Source: Azolla caroliniana (Eukaryota > Polypodiophyta). Taken from it: a stretch of 64,000 bases of DNA. Shown here piece by piece: positions 32,400 through 45,444 of the stretch. The DNA is taken from positions 13,578,001-13,642,000 of the forward strand of contig JBHGNT010000020.1 of the NCBI GenBank assembly GCA_043228905.1. The letters run 5' to 3'. The position numbers and the translations under genes are program-made. Below the pieces are notes generated by a model. It saw only the letters and a list, made by a program, of their open reading frames with translations. It was not told where the DNA came from and made no database searches. Numbering within the stretch: the stretch's first letter is position 1; every line of letters starts with the position of its first letter.

Positions 32400-34670
32400 G
32401 CAAAATGAATGCTTGAAAATTTGATTGGAAGAACTTTACCAAGAAAGCATCTCATGTCTTTACTCCGCTACACGTATGAGATGTGATTCGAGATCCGATA
32501 ACTATTGTAACACTATGGTGTTTTAAAAACCATGGGGGAAAACATAGCTAAGATGTCTTTCTTGGATCTCTATCTTGAATAATCATGGCAGTTCCCCGAG
32601 GCTCAACCATGGTTCTAACATCAATGTAGTTTCCTAATTAGCCTTATATTAGAATGTCAGCCCAACATGTATTGATATGGTCAAGAAAGTGTATTACGTG
32701 AAAAAAGAAGTGCACTCACAAGTAATATTCTAGTATTGTCAGTAACAAGCAAATGTCATGATAAAAACGATAAAATAAGGCACTACCCTAAGAGTTAAAG
32801 AGTGGCGAGAACAAGGGTAAAAGAGAAACCCATGTGCTACCTACTAAAAGAAAAAACAATTTCACAAATAAATTGATGGTGCGAGGTATGCACATATACA
32901 TCCCACTATGATGGTTGTAATTTGCTCAATTGTGACATAAGCCACAAGTTGATACAAATGGTGGTGGTATTGTGTACAAAGATGTAGTACTAAAATTTAT
33001 AAGTAAAACATCAATAGGGAAACTCATGTGGTTTCACTTGAGTTCTAAGGATCAATAATATGAGTTAAACCTAGATGACACGTTGGAAAAAAATGTTCAA
33101 GAAGTGGCATGATGCCCACTCCATACGAAAAAATAGTCTACACAAAAGCGTTACATCATCAGTAAACGCACGTAAATACTTCAAACATGAAAAAGAAGGG
33201 GAAAAAGAGAGTTAATTGTGGGTGGGTAAATGACAATTACAAGAAAATCATACAATTTGAAAAGTGAAACGACAATTTGTGTAATTAGAAATTAATTAGA
33301 ATAATAATCAATTAGGTGTATGAAACATTATGCATGCCTTAAGGTAAGAAACCCTAGGGTAGTCTACATGCACCTCCTCAAGACCACTACATTATTCTTC
33401 AAGAAAATAGATTGGATAGATGAACCTGTTCCACCCGACCACCCCCAAGTTATGATCTAGACATAGCCAACCTACCACCCACGGCCCATACCACCGGATA
33501 TAAGAATGACTAATACCTTGGAAGAGATAAACACGATCGTCGAGACGAAAGCCTAGCCCGCACCACCGGTGTCTAAGACAATAGCCTTCCAACGTAATGT
33601 CCTTATGAGGGTAGCTAAGCCTCATATTTATAACTATACTTCATTGGATTGGTTTTATCATACACTTCATTTGTACAAATTGCAAACTTATCAACAACCA
33701 ACACTAGAAGGAAAATAAATATTACAACTCCTACAAGACATTCCAACCCATGACAAATTTGTTCAAGACTTCCACAACCATCTCCATATGGCACTGCTTA
33801 GATGATCTAGGTTGATACAACTATAAAAACTTTGAATGTATAAATAAGACAAAAAAAATGTGTTGCTCGGCTAGTAAAATACCATGAGATCCTTTCTTTT
33901 CTTTTTTGCTATAACATGGGCATTGTCATGTGTGTTTCTTCACAAATTCATCCGTTTGACAAAATTATGATCATTTACAACCTTCGGACTTTTGTTTTAA
34001 CACCATTGTGTAGATAATTTCTTAACAGTTCCTAGTATATGTCTCAACCATCTTATTTCAGGTTATCATTTACATGTGATGGTCGGCATAGTCTTTACTG
34101 ATCTGCTCAACTGCAGAACCAGGCTCATTGAGGATCAAAACGCTGAAATTCAACAACTAACTTAAGTTTACCATTTTACCTTTTATTTTTCTTCTTTATT
34201 CTACCGTAAATCCGTGGAGGACTTGGCCGCAAAGGGTGCTTCCTAACTATCGCTTGTCCATGGATTTATTGGCTCCCCATGAACGATAATATATCAGCAT
34301 CATAATCTATCACTTTTCCAGCATATGATTAGATTTGGTGTAGATGTAAAAATGAAAGAAAGAAAATGAGTATGCCAATGTTGGAGAGAACATGTGAGGA
34401 AACAAAATTAAACCACCACTTGATAATAATAATGTTAAGAATATAGCTGAAAAGAAATCCTCTAAAAGTTACAACATTAATTCAAAACAAAATTCCAATT
34501 CAACGAAGAAGTTTGTCTCCAATTTTGGTATAGTTTGTTTCCGCTAAAGCAATCCTTGTACAGTGGGCAAGCCTTAGTATTTATATGCCTTTTTGAATAA
34601 GCGCATATGACCCACGCTTGCCATGCTTTATTAACGGACAACAAATGAAAATTTCTCGGTACATGTTGCA
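32400..34670. other. Non-coding stretch, nothing recognised
   Basis: An AT-rich region between element 4 and the 3' end of the HGH1 gene. Open frames are short and motif-free. It may include a diverged 5' LTR/leader of element 4, but no terminal TG...CA pair or PBS was found. Confidence 0.5.
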
Positions 34671-34673
34671 TTA

Positions 34674-35796
34674 TCAATAGTCCTCGACAACACTCTCATC
34701 AATCAACTGTAGATAAAAGAAAAAGGAAGTAAAAATCTCATTAATCTTAGCTATATCTAGTATTAAAATTAGTCTCTACCAACAGTTGAATGTTGCCTAG
34801 TGGTTTGACCACTTTCCTTTTATGCAATAGGTCAGGAATTCCACCCCACCATTTTCCCCAAAATGTGCCATTAACAGAAGCAAAATCAAAATATTTACCA
34901 ATGATCCAAATCGTTCATATAGTTACATTACCTTAGCTATACCTAGCTATATCTGGTTAAAACATAGGCTTTACCAAGGGTAGGTTCGTTTGGCCTAGTG
35001 GTGTGACTACTTCACTTGCTTTTTAGGCAAAATAGGTAACGCATTTGCCTCCAAAACGCCCCATTCAGAGAAAAACAAAAAAATAAAAGATTTACCAGTG
35101 ATCCCAATCTTTCATATGCCTCCATCACTTTAGGATCTTCTTCATGTTCATATCCAATTTCTAGAATTCTAGGCCCATTCACTGACCATAAAGCTCTTCG
35201 TCCACCTTCCTAGAGAAAAAAAAAGGAGAAAAAAATATAATTCAAAATAAAATCCAAGCACTATACTACCTATATCTCCGGAAGTAGACAGACAGGTTTT
35301 GATTTCTCGAAAAGTAACTTTTGAATAATCAACATACATGAAGAGCAATCAAATAGAGTGCCTCTGCGGCTTCAATTCGGATATGTGGATCTGTTTCTGG
35401 TTCTCGCTCATGTGAGAGGGGATTTGCAAGCTCCAGTGGCATTTTTGCTGTGTCTTTACTACTGTATGCCTGTGGAACAACAAAACTAAGATTTATTTTT
35501 TTTAACTAAGGCAGGATGGGACAGTAAGGCATATATATCCTTAGTATATATGGATTCCTCACAATTAAAATTTCTAATTGAAGTATAAAACACATGTATG
35601 GATTCAAAGGGTTTTGCTTTGGTATGGTTCCTTCAAAAATAGAAGGAGATGATACTGAATGCTTAATTTTTGATAGTACACAAGCATGTCATCTGGCAAC
35701 ATGCATGTGTATCAAAGAGGGGGGAGAGTGTGATGGATAGGACCCATTTCCATTGTAGAAGGGGATCTTAGAAGTGGACCATTCATGATATTTTCC

Positions 35797-35849
<53 letters not shown>

Positions 35850-38800
35850 ATATTATCGATCTAGCACACCACTAGTATTCTTCAATGCCAAGGAAATTTG
35901 TTTCTTTGGCTAAATTTGTTGAGTTTGATTTTGGTGTAGGCTGACTTTCAGTAGAAGAGGACTTCTTAGGATTGTCTCTTTTCTTTTTCCAACAATCAAG
36001 TTGAATGTGACCTTTGTAGCCACAATAATGACAAGTGAGCTCCTTGTAGGGAATATAGGCTTGGTATCTGTTCCCATCTCACATGTGCAACACAACATCA
36101 TTCAACAGCTTAAAACTACATTTAAGGTCAAAGATGAAAAGCACATGCTTTAATGAGTACCAGGTCTACACAAATAAATTCTTAAGTTCAAAGATGAAAA
36201 GCACATGCTTTATTGAGTGCTAGGTCTACACAAATAAATTCTGATCCTCTTAAAAACTAAGAAAAATCTTACCATCTGATTACACAATAACTATACATAT
36301 GCCAATTTTCCACTATCACCAAGGATTGACAGATATAGATACTAAAGTGCTTATTGAAATACCTGTTTTCCAGCAAGGGGTAGCAGAAGGGCAGGCCAAA
36401 GATATTGTGAAGCCAGCAGCAAACTTGGTAGCATATTGTCTGCCTCAAAACAGCAATTTCGAACTGTACCAGCCACCTACAGTTTGGAACTTTTGATTAA
36501 ATACATAGATTTTATGATTAACAGTTAGTAATACCCATAGTGCAAAGGTTGAAATTCTTCTTGAGTCAATCCTCTACATAAATATTTGTCTCTCTTGCTA
36601 TGTCTCTATGTCTCTCTACATAAATAATTGTATGAACACTAACAGTCCACATGTATGTGTCAAGTATCAAGTAGCATAAACAAATGTTTGAAAGTATGAA
36701 AGTATTATGAGCGTATCTAAACATAAAAATGTGAAAGTAAGAATGAACGTATGAAAGCAAGTATGAATGTCTGAGAGTAAGTATGAAAGTAAGAAGTAAG
36801 AAAGAAAGACAGTAAAGAAGTAAGAAAAAAAGGTATGAAAGCATGTGTAATGCATGTATGTATGTCTGTAGTATAGACATGGGTTTTGATGCTTAATGTC
36901 AGCCTATTGATAGAGAATATACTTTTGATAATAATCTATTTTCATGCTTTAGTGAACTACTTGCTGGAATGTATGATTCATACTGGAAGAAAAGGTTGAG
37001 AAAATTTTGGAAGGTTCTTTCTAAGTTAGGGAACACTTATTTTCATTGTGATGGCTACACTGCAAGATCACTTCAACACTCACCAAAATTGTGGGAGGAC
37101 AGATGAAACAGTAACACATCTTGTATAGCGAGGCCGTGAATCTTTGATTTTATTACAATACGTATCTAACTGCGTACAAGTACTCTTTTCAGGTAAGACC
37201 ATCAACAATTATTTTTGGCTATTTGGTTGCATCACAGTCCACATTAGCCAGAATGCAAATTTTTTTGTGGGTTTGTTCTGGACATTCAGGTTGGGATAAC
37301 TTGTCCATGTTCTTTACATCTGGTTCAGGTTGTCCTAAAGGCAATTCCTCTATGATTGCTACTTAATGAAGCAAAAGAAGAGGGCACTTACATCCTCTCT
37401 TAATGTTTTTCGTAGATAATTCATTGCATAATCATTTGATGGATGATGTAGGAAAAGTGTTTGTTATCATACAGATAGGTCACTGAGTGTTAGTATTTGA
37501 AGTTAGAACCGACATCTTTTTTTTTTTCCAAAAAACCGACATCATTTTTTAGGACTTTTTACATATAAATGTGGATATACTTAGATCCTTCCTGTAGAGA
37601 TTCAAAATAAGATACACGCTTCTCAATAACTACAGAAATCAAAATGGACATTTGAAGAAATCATATATACCCCTTTTCGGCGCACCATGCTCGGGGAATC
37701 AGATTGTGGCAGAATCTGCTTGAGTAGTCCCTTTTTGGAATCTAACAAAAGCTTTCTTCCTGCTTCAATGCGAGAAATATTCACAAGAATAGCTGAAACA
37801 TGTTCATAATGGTCCGCCGATCCTATAAAGAATGCAAATTTTGGTTAAAAATTCATAGCTGTTCATGCACAATACAGAAATGCATAATCTTCAACTAGTC
37901 ATTAATTTGCACAAAACCAATCATATTCATTCTTGCTTCTTATACCTTCTTACGTATCATATCAAATTGAATTTGAGACATATGTGTGTTGTTCATCAAA
38001 CCATAACGTTAGCATCCTGACTTCACCTTAACTCAGATTTCTTATTCATATGAATAAAATGGCATATCATCATACTTTTTGTCTCATTACTAATCGCTTA
38101 CATTCAAATCAATTAAGCATATCGTAGAATATTATAACTTTGAAAGTTCTTGAACATTAATCTGATGGTGAAGACTCAACTCATGAAAGTGTGAAAAGAG
38201 ATTAACAATAGTTCAATTTTGCAGCTTCCAGAAGTCATCTCAACCACTAACCATTCCCTGTTGAGTTAGGATCACATCTGACTCTTCTGATTACATAATT
38301 AACCCAAAAAACATGTCTATGAATTGAGAAAACATGGAATGCATCTTGTATATATACTGAAGCATTGGCAAATAGTGCAAACCTTCCTCTGGTGACTTGG
38401 AAAAAAGTCTCACGAGTTTGCGTACATATAGGCCTTCCAATTGTTCAGTCTCCTAGTCCTTGCAGAAATCGAGAAAGTAAAAATGGAGATCAGATAGAAC
38501 AAAGCTCGCATAAAGTTGTTTCAATACAATCCACTTTGTATACCTGAAGCAATCGGCTTGCACCAGACTCTGATTGTGTAAGGTTAACAATCAACATCAC
38601 CAAAAGCCTATTTAAATTTGTGCCCAGCCTTCCGATGAACTCCATTGCCTTCTCAATCCCCCCAGCTCTAACAATTTTGTCTGCTAATTGTGGCTCTTGA
38701 GAGAGGTTAATAAGAGCTTCAATTGCTAGCTTTGATAATTCCTTTACAAATGTTCAATGCAAAATGATGAGCATAAATTTTAAAAGTTCTAGAGTTCAAC

Positions 38801-40208
38801 TATATGTCCTCATTGAGATTATTAGATACCTCTTCACATTTAAAAAGATCTAAAAGTGGACCACAAAGTAAATCTGCTTCACTTGAAAGTGTTTTTATCC
38901 CTTCCTCGGTGCCAGTTAAGCCTTGCACAATCTCAACTGCTGCTTTCTTCACCTAAAATCATTATTTTGATCATGATGGAAAGTTCAGCTCCAATTTCTC
39001 AAAAGTCCACATAAAAGCAAAGACAACCTTCCACTGAAATTTATGAAGATAAACTTTCACTGAAAACTAACACAGCATGATTTGATTCACAGTGTCAACT
39101 ATAACCTGAATCATTGTATGTAGATCAATGCAATTTTTAGACCTAACTTCCAGAAAATCCACTAAAATAGAAAAGCCAATCTTTCAAAGAGAATAATGAG
39201 GAAAACCTCTTCCAAAACCAACTAGCATGATTTGATTCAAAAGCAAATCAAAGTGTCCCAATAAACACATAATTGAGGTATGATTTGGTTCAAAGCAAAG
39301 AAAGGAATGATAGCAACGAATATAGTATTCCATAAAAATCAAAAGCAAACGATGTGCTTCAAAAGAAAAACAGCACATGATAATCACACATGCTTCAAGG
39401 TGCCTTTGATATATCTTCATTGCACCAGGTACCTTGGGTACGTCAGTTAAACACCACTATTCTTCAATACACATGTATATGTGAGTGAGTGTGTGAGTGT
39501 GTGTGTGTGTGTGAAATGGCAAGGACATGCAAAATATTCCAAGAGAATTCGACATTTTATTAACCATAGATCCTATAATCTAGCGCCATTTCGGATTTGC
39601 AAGCATTTAATCATCATTTTTCATATATTTGTACCATTATATACAAAGTGCATACTGCACCATAGGTTTGACACAACCAGTATGATAAGCAAATTTAATA
39701 GAAAGGTACATGTTTCTGTATGTATGTATTTATGCAAATACATAAACAGAAAAATTAACTCAGATTTGTACTATTCCATTAAAGCCCTAGGAGAGACACC
39801 ATTCTACGGATGAGACAGTTGAATATTTTTCTATGTTCCTGCAAACAAGGGAATTGTTGTATCCCAATTGAATCTTTAGCTTAGGAAAGAATAGATCAAT
39901 TTTCCATGGATGAAAAACAAAAACAAAATCCTTGTTTTCTGTACTCTTACTCTACACAATGGAAATTGGATTGGTAGTGTAGGTTTCTCATAAAAAGGAA
40001 TTAATTTCTGAAAAAATCACGGCTGAGAACCAAAACAAACAAAAAAAAACTTTTCTCTGTACTCTGTATCTGCACGATTGAAATTGGATAGGTAAAGCAG
40101 GATGTTTACGAAAGATAACTTATTCATTTCTGAAACAATAACCTGGTAAGAAGAAGACGGAGATGAAAGGAATCCGATCAGCTCATCCAGTTCTTCTGAG
40201 ATCGCCAT
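34674..40208 (-). CDS. HGH1: HGH1 homologue (armadillo-like eEF2 chaperone adaptor), 9 exons
   Basis: Exons (transcript order): 40143-40208, 38830-38952, 38544-38741, 38383-38452, 37671-37822, 36363-36476, 35338-35469, 35096-35209, 34674-34706. All junctions are GT-AG and the frame holds throughout, giving 333 residues, the expected family length. Start: MAISEELDELIGFLSSPSSS. Recognisable blocks are VKKAAVEIVQGLTGTEEG, LAIEALINLSQ, NRLLVMLIVNLTQ, VAGTVRNCCFEA, LWPALLLPLAG, REPETDPHIRIEAAEALYLI, RRALWSVNGPRILEIGYEHE and EEDPKVMEAYERLGSL. These match the plant HGH1/FAM203 family, built of alpha-helical repeats. The yeast protein is a cytosolic adaptor helping Hsp90 and TRiC fold elongation factor 2. 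No in-frame damage was seen, so the gene is probably functional. Confidence 0.93.
34745..35135 (-). repeat. Diverged tandem duplication across HGH1 intron 8 / exon 8 end
   Basis: Two ~190-bp segments (about 34745-34935 and 34936-35135) align along their length. Both contain a tRNA-like A-box (TGCCTAGTGG / TGGCCTAGTGG) and end in 'ttaccaRtgatcc-aatc-ttcatat'. In the second copy that is the real 3' end of exon 8 with its splice donor. In the first it is a mutated decoy copy of the exon end and donor inside the intron. Confidence 0.7.
35799..35843. repeat. (CT)n microsatellite in HGH1 intron 6
   Basis: A pure CT run of about 44 bp between exons 7 and 6. Its length is likely variable between individuals. 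Confidence 0.95.
35910..36095 (-). pseudogene. Ty1/copia gag fragment with intact CCHC knuckle in HGH1 intron 6
   Basis: On the minus strand one frame (36080-35940) reads ...YIPYKELTCHYCGYKGHIQL followed by DCWKKKRDNPKKSSSTESQP. CHYCGYKGHIQLDC is a perfect CX2CX4HX4C knuckle with the basic WKKKR tail usual in copia gag. The surrounding frame is short and no other retroelement domain is seen. It sits in an intron in sense orientation with HGH1. Confidence 0.7.
36121..36240. repeat. 60-bp tandem duplication in HGH1 intron 6
   Basis: 36121-36180 and 36181-36240 are two copies of 'ttaag-tcaaagatgaaaag...aataaattc' with about five differences. Confidence 0.95.
36477..37670 (-). other. HGH1 intron 5
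   Basis: A 1.2-kb AT-rich intron with TATG/AAGT-rich simple sequence at 36640-36870. No coding or RNA gene is seen. Confidence 0.7.
38953..40142 (-). other. HGH1 intron 1
   Basis: A 1.2-kb first intron. It holds a GTGTGA/TG run at 39480-39513 and A-rich tracts. No embedded gene was recognised. Confidence 0.7.
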
Positions 40209-41189
40209 AGCGCTCCGCTAAAACCTGAGAAACCTGAGGGGAGGCAAACAAGCCCTACAGTGTGTTTTTCATATGGTATAGAAATTGCTCAAATTGCCCC
40301 TCTGTTTTTCATTATTCTCCAAAATGCCCCTTCTTCATACATCATTGGGTAGAGGAGAACATCTACCTATTCTACACTAACCTCTAGATAGAAATGGTAG
40401 AGGTGGGTGACAAGAAGCGAGAGCTCAAATAGGTCCCAGTAATAGGGTAGTGGTGTTGTGTTCCTTTAGTCACAATGTAAACCATCACAAAAATGCACAT
40501 TGTCCATGGTCTTTAGAAAAGGAACACATATCAAACAAAGAGGGTTAATTGCACACATTACACATCGTTGTCACACTCAAATTCTTGTGGTAGTGCTCAA
40601 GTTTAATAAAGATGAGTTAAGGCTAAGGCAAGCTTGAGCTAATCAAAGTTTGAGGAAGAGAATATAAATAGAGGACATCCCCATTCAGTATCTCTTAACC
40701 CATGATTGGAAACAACTTGAGCACTTGAGTTTAGGTGAGTGGGATTGTTCGTCCATGCCTTGTATTGGAGAAGCAAGATTCTTGAAAATACAAGCACTTG
40801 GATAAAAATAATACACAATTGAGTGAAATGATTGCTAATTATTTTACAAGATGTCTTTTGAATAGTTTATGTGATTCTCAAAATCAAGAGAATCAGATGT
40901 AAGTCCAAACCATGTGATGGTATTAGGATCCATACCAAAAAACTTGGAGAAATTTCCGAGTTGAACCCTCTTCTCAAAAAAGGTTTTTAAGAATGTGAAG
41001 AACACACACAAAATTCTCAATTTAATGGGCTAATCTACAAAAGAACATCACATGATGGTGAATTCAAATTTTAAGAGGATTGATGTGTATACCGTAAATA
41101 GATTATATGAATAGACTATAGGACCATATTAATCAATTCATTGATGCTAGAGGATCCAAGCTAAAATGTTATTGTGAAGTAGATATCAG
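40209..41189. other. Upstream region of HGH1
   Basis: Non-coding. The first ~200 bp upstream of the HGH1 ATG would hold its 5' leader and promoter, but no clear TATA box was assigned. No other gene is seen before the LINE target site. Confidence 0.45.
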
Positions 41190-41207
41190 AGAATGTTATT
41201 TCGAGGG

Positions 41208-42061
41208 AACAAACTCTTGGTTGAATGCTTATATGGAAATGGTTATGGGCCATGCAAATCCCAAGAAAAGTTGTGTTATTTAGATGGTTGTTGACACATT
41301 ATGGCATTCTTGTGAAGTCATGGATGCGGGGGCATTGCCATGATTATAAAATGTGATAGTTGTGGTTCTCCCATTGAATCAGTTTACCATGTTTTATGGA
41401 TATGGCCTATTGCTAGAGCAGTTTGGAAAAGAATGTTTAGAATCTTGTATCCTATTTATGGTAAGCAGGTGTACACATGGGTTTTTGTTAGATGGGGAAG
41501 ATTGGCTAAAGAAATTCAGAACTATGGAAAGGAGTATGTTGATTTTCGTCTTCTCTCTTATGGAAGACATGTGTTGGAGGTCTCTTATACTACAACAATC
41601 CGTTGTTTGGAAGAGGACAAGGTTTGGTCTACAATATCTTCTTTAGTAGGTTGGGTATTGTGGAAGGCTAGATGTAAATGTGTCTTTCAGAAAGTTAAAC
41701 AGAATGCGCTTGAGTTAGTCAAGGAGGTATGGTTAATGCTCTTAAATACTCTAAGAGGTCAGTATGAAACAATAACTAGTGAGCCTAAAGTTGTGATTCG
41801 TAAACAACAACAGTTTCGAGAATTTTGGAAAAAGGCAGAGGTCTTCACCTCTTTTGGAGAGAGAATAAAGTGGAGATATACTCCACCAAGATGCCTTTTT
41901 CCGCCCCCCGTCTTGGAACAACCCTACATGAGGGATTTTGATACTTGACATGCTAGTGCTGGTTAATGTGGATATGAGGGTTATAATATATTGTATGAAT
42001 TTGTTGTAGCCTTTTGGCATCTTTCCATTAATACCAAGGTGAATCTTCTTCTTTTTTTAAA
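41208..42061 (+). mobile_element. 5'-truncated LINE (non-LTR) with exact 18-bp target-site duplication
   Basis: AGAATGTTATTTCGAGGG occurs at 41190-41207 and again at 42062-42079, exactly bounding an 854-bp insert. The insert ends in a short T/A-rich tail (ttcttctttttttaaa). A long variable duplication, 5' truncation and an RT-associated tail are hallmarks of target-primed integration. The insert encodes only the end of a LINE ORF2. Confidence 0.93.
41235..41948 (+). pseudogene. LINE ORF2 C-terminus (zf-RVT zinc-binding region)
   Basis: The first frame reads WKWLWAMQIPRKVVLFRWLL (from ~41236). A frameshift near 41335 passes to the frame 41340-41948: IKCDSCGSPIESVYHVLW (CX2C...H, the zf-RVT signature), ARAVWKRM, and GWVLWKARCKCVFQ. 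These are the plant LINE domains downstream of reverse transcriptase. RT and endonuclease are absent because of truncation. Confidence 0.82.
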
Positions 42062-42079
42062 AGAATGTTATTTCGAGGG

Positions 42080-45000
42080 TGATTATTAGCCCAAGAAAGA
42101 GTTTTAACATCCATACCATAAACAACATAATGGAGATGGATATGAAAATAATTGATGTCAAGGTCACAGAGTGGACGACAACATGTCAAAGATGTTTGTT
42201 TATCATTATCTCATCAAAATTTCAAATAATATTATCTCGTGAGGAGGACATTGCATTAATGAAATATATTTGTGTCTTTAAAAAAATGGACATAATGAAG
42301 AAGGAAAAATCAACATGTAGTTGTTGTTTGACTACCGGAGCATAGAGTTTGCAAGTATAAAAAGGTGTGCGGTTGACATTGTTGCAAGTATAAAATTTTT
42401 GTGACTCTCATGTTTTCATATGATCTCATAAGTCAATTGTTCTTAATGCTAAACTGTACAACATATTTATTCCTTTGATGTATGGTGCCTATCATATGGA
42501 CGGTTATAACACAATGTTGGGGCCATAAAGTCAAGAACGAGTTAGGCAACATATTGGAGAGGGTCAATCATAGGTGATGAAGTTGGTTGACATAAAAGTA
42601 AGAAATATGTGTGACCTGAAATGGTGATGAGGTAGATGGTAATGGAAAGAGAAAGCCATAGATCAACCAATAGGTAGACAAAAACAAACATTTCAAAGAA
42701 ATTTAAATTGTATATAAACCAAAATTTACACAAGCATGATATTGAAAACACTTTTGGATCACATCGCTGATCCATATTGAAAATTTAAACAAGGCGAAAA
42801 GTTTGTAGAGAATGTATTTTAAACTAATTGATGACAAAAGGTTAGAAATAAGATTGAGATTTAGTAGTAAAGGATTAGTAGGAGACATGAGATAAAGAGA
42901 AACTAATAAATAACAAAAGTCATTACATGGATGAGGTGGATGAAATACTAATAAATGGCATAATCATTACAGGAGGCATCACTTAATGCTCAGGGATGAC
43001 CTACCTTTACTACAAAGATCGTTAGTTGACCATGTTAGTTAGAAACATTCATTTATAAATGTCCAAAGGTCATTTGCTTACTTTCTTATTATGATAATGC
43101 TTATCATAACCCCTTAAAAATCATACACCTAACGCAACAACGTGGAACAACCTATCTTTGTGGTTCAAGATGAGGTGTTATTCTAGCAAATTGAAGTACG
43201 AAAGATTGGAAATCTTTTAGAGCTCCTCTTTTTCTTTTTCTTTTTCTTTCTTTGAGATTTTCAACATTTTTCTATGAAAGGGGAACAAAAGTTTGTGATA
43301 ATGTACCTGCAAAGAAAACTTTTGCAACAGTTTCAACATAAAATTCATTACATCAGTTTCAAAGAATATATCAATTAACATTACATTACATTAGCATCAA
43401 TTGCAAAAAGTAAATTGACACTATCATAACATTCTCAAAATGCAGATTTGCATTGCATTGGAATCAGTTCGCAAAAAATGGTTTGAGTGCAAAGATTTAT
43501 AAACAAGATACTTTCCCTCATTGAATACACTTTATTTCTTGCAAATATAGATAATCATCCTTGTTGGACAATGCTTGAGTGTCCAAAAGTTTGGAAGAAT
43601 CCTATTGCTACGGATCATTTAGTTCAATTCCAAGAGCTTCAAACCGAGCATTCTCACCATTTGCATGGTGATCAAAGCTACCCACAAGTTTGAGCATATC
43701 ATAATTGTTATGGTTCCTCTCCGAACAAACCAATTTTTGTGTGATTATTATGGTGTAATGTGGGTTATACTAGATGAGATAAGTTAGATTATGAACACCT
43801 TCATCCATTTGTAATCCATAACATTGACATTCTACCTTCTTGTGGTTTCAATTGCAAAAGTTATATATCTATGGTAGAGGATGATTGAAGATAGTTGAGC
43901 AAAATTGAAACAATAAGAACACAAAACAAGGTACACATTCATTTAAAGATTGTGATACATATTAGAGAATTTGGAAATTCTCCTTGCATTAGCATATAAT
44001 AATCAAGCAATAATAAAAAAGTGTGAAGATCACTATGAAATATATCTAAAACTTCTTAACATGATTTGTGTTCACTTCATTGGATTTAAAATATGTATTA
44101 GATGGAGACGTTCATAATGCTCGAGCACACACACACACACACCCAATATATGTATATTATGAAAGTATGTGTAGGGATGAGGAAGTTTTGAGCAAAGGAT
44201 GTGGCACACTAAACCCTACACATTACTTAAACACCAAGTGATTGTATTAGGAGATTATCTACATTGTTAATCAAACCATATTATATTCACAATTAAATAA
44301 ACATTAATACTTGAAAAGAAGCAAGAAATTAAACTCTTAAGCTTAGTATTGTTCTAAAATTGCATATGGATATTAAACTCTTCCAAAATTTGTTAACATG
44401 GTTGAGCAAATAATGATATTTAACTCTTCCAAAATTCATGATTATGTCAAAGTTCAACCCAATGCTTGATGTAAATTTGTAGTACTTGTTCTACTTGTTT
44501 ATAATAAAAATCCCTTATCTTATTCTTCTTTTTATATTTATTGTTGTTTTTGGCTTCAATCCTAGATAGCCCTAAGCATCCATTTTTCTTGCTTTGCCTT
44601 TGTTTTAACTTCATAATCCTAAGATTGACTAGAGAAAGCGAGCAATCAAAGAACCTCAAAAAAGTCTAGAAATCTATAAGTCTCAGAGAAAGAGCACAAC
44701 AATATTTCTTGCCTAGATAATGTCATATTTGAGATCCCGTCGATAAATGTCTCTTGCATTAGTGGCATAAAGAAGGGAGAAAAGAAGAAATCATTGTATT
44801 TGTGGGGTTAACAACTCCATCATCCATCCAAGGTAACCACAAGATCCAACTACATACCAAGTATCAAGAGGTCACAAATGTCTTTGATAAGGTGAAGGCC
44901 AATATGCTCCCTAGCATGGATTGTTAGGCAAATTATTTGTGTTTAGATTGTGGATATCCAAGCATATAATGATGAATTTCCTACATGAATCGAAAAGACA

Positions 45001-45440
45001 AGTAAACTAAGTTTGTTCTAGCAATAAATGTGACTGCACTTCTCAAGTTAGATCCAACAACCATAGTAGTTTCACTTATAATGCTTGGTCTAATAGCTTT
45101 GAAGCTTTGAGGCAACTAGATCATATGTTAAGTGAATAAGAATTTGAGCCATTTTCTTGGACAACCTAGAACATCTGAACTCTGGAGTTTGTTTCCAATA
45201 TTGGTTCCATGTCATTGGGTGAAGTTAGCAGAGTTTTTCCACACACGTTGAACTCATTACATTTATGTTTGATCTAGTCCCTCCTTTTGCTCTCTTAGAC
45301 TAAGGTGGCAAACTTGTTTCATGGGTCAAGAAATTACCATATTACAAAAAATCCATCGAACATCTGTAGTAGTGATCAATGAGAGCTTATTAGTTTGAGT
45401 ATTTGTTGAGTGAAGACATAGGTCAAGAATTAGAGTGAGT
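42080..45440. other. Non-coding stretch
   Basis: AT-rich, with no recognisable gene. A short CA run lies at 44128-44143 and a TTTTTC-rich tract at 43225-43255. Open frames of 60-90 codons have no motif. Confidence 0.5.
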
Positions 45441-45444
45441 TAGA

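Noticed and set aside
33392-33625. Minus-strand open frame of 77 codons in the region between element 4 and HGH1
   Set aside because: No recognisable domain, no splice or neighbour support. Length is expected by chance.
36566-36880. Minus-strand open frame of 104 codons rich in Leu/Phe/Tyr
   Set aside because: It is a translation of AAGTATGA-type simple sequence inside HGH1 intron 5.
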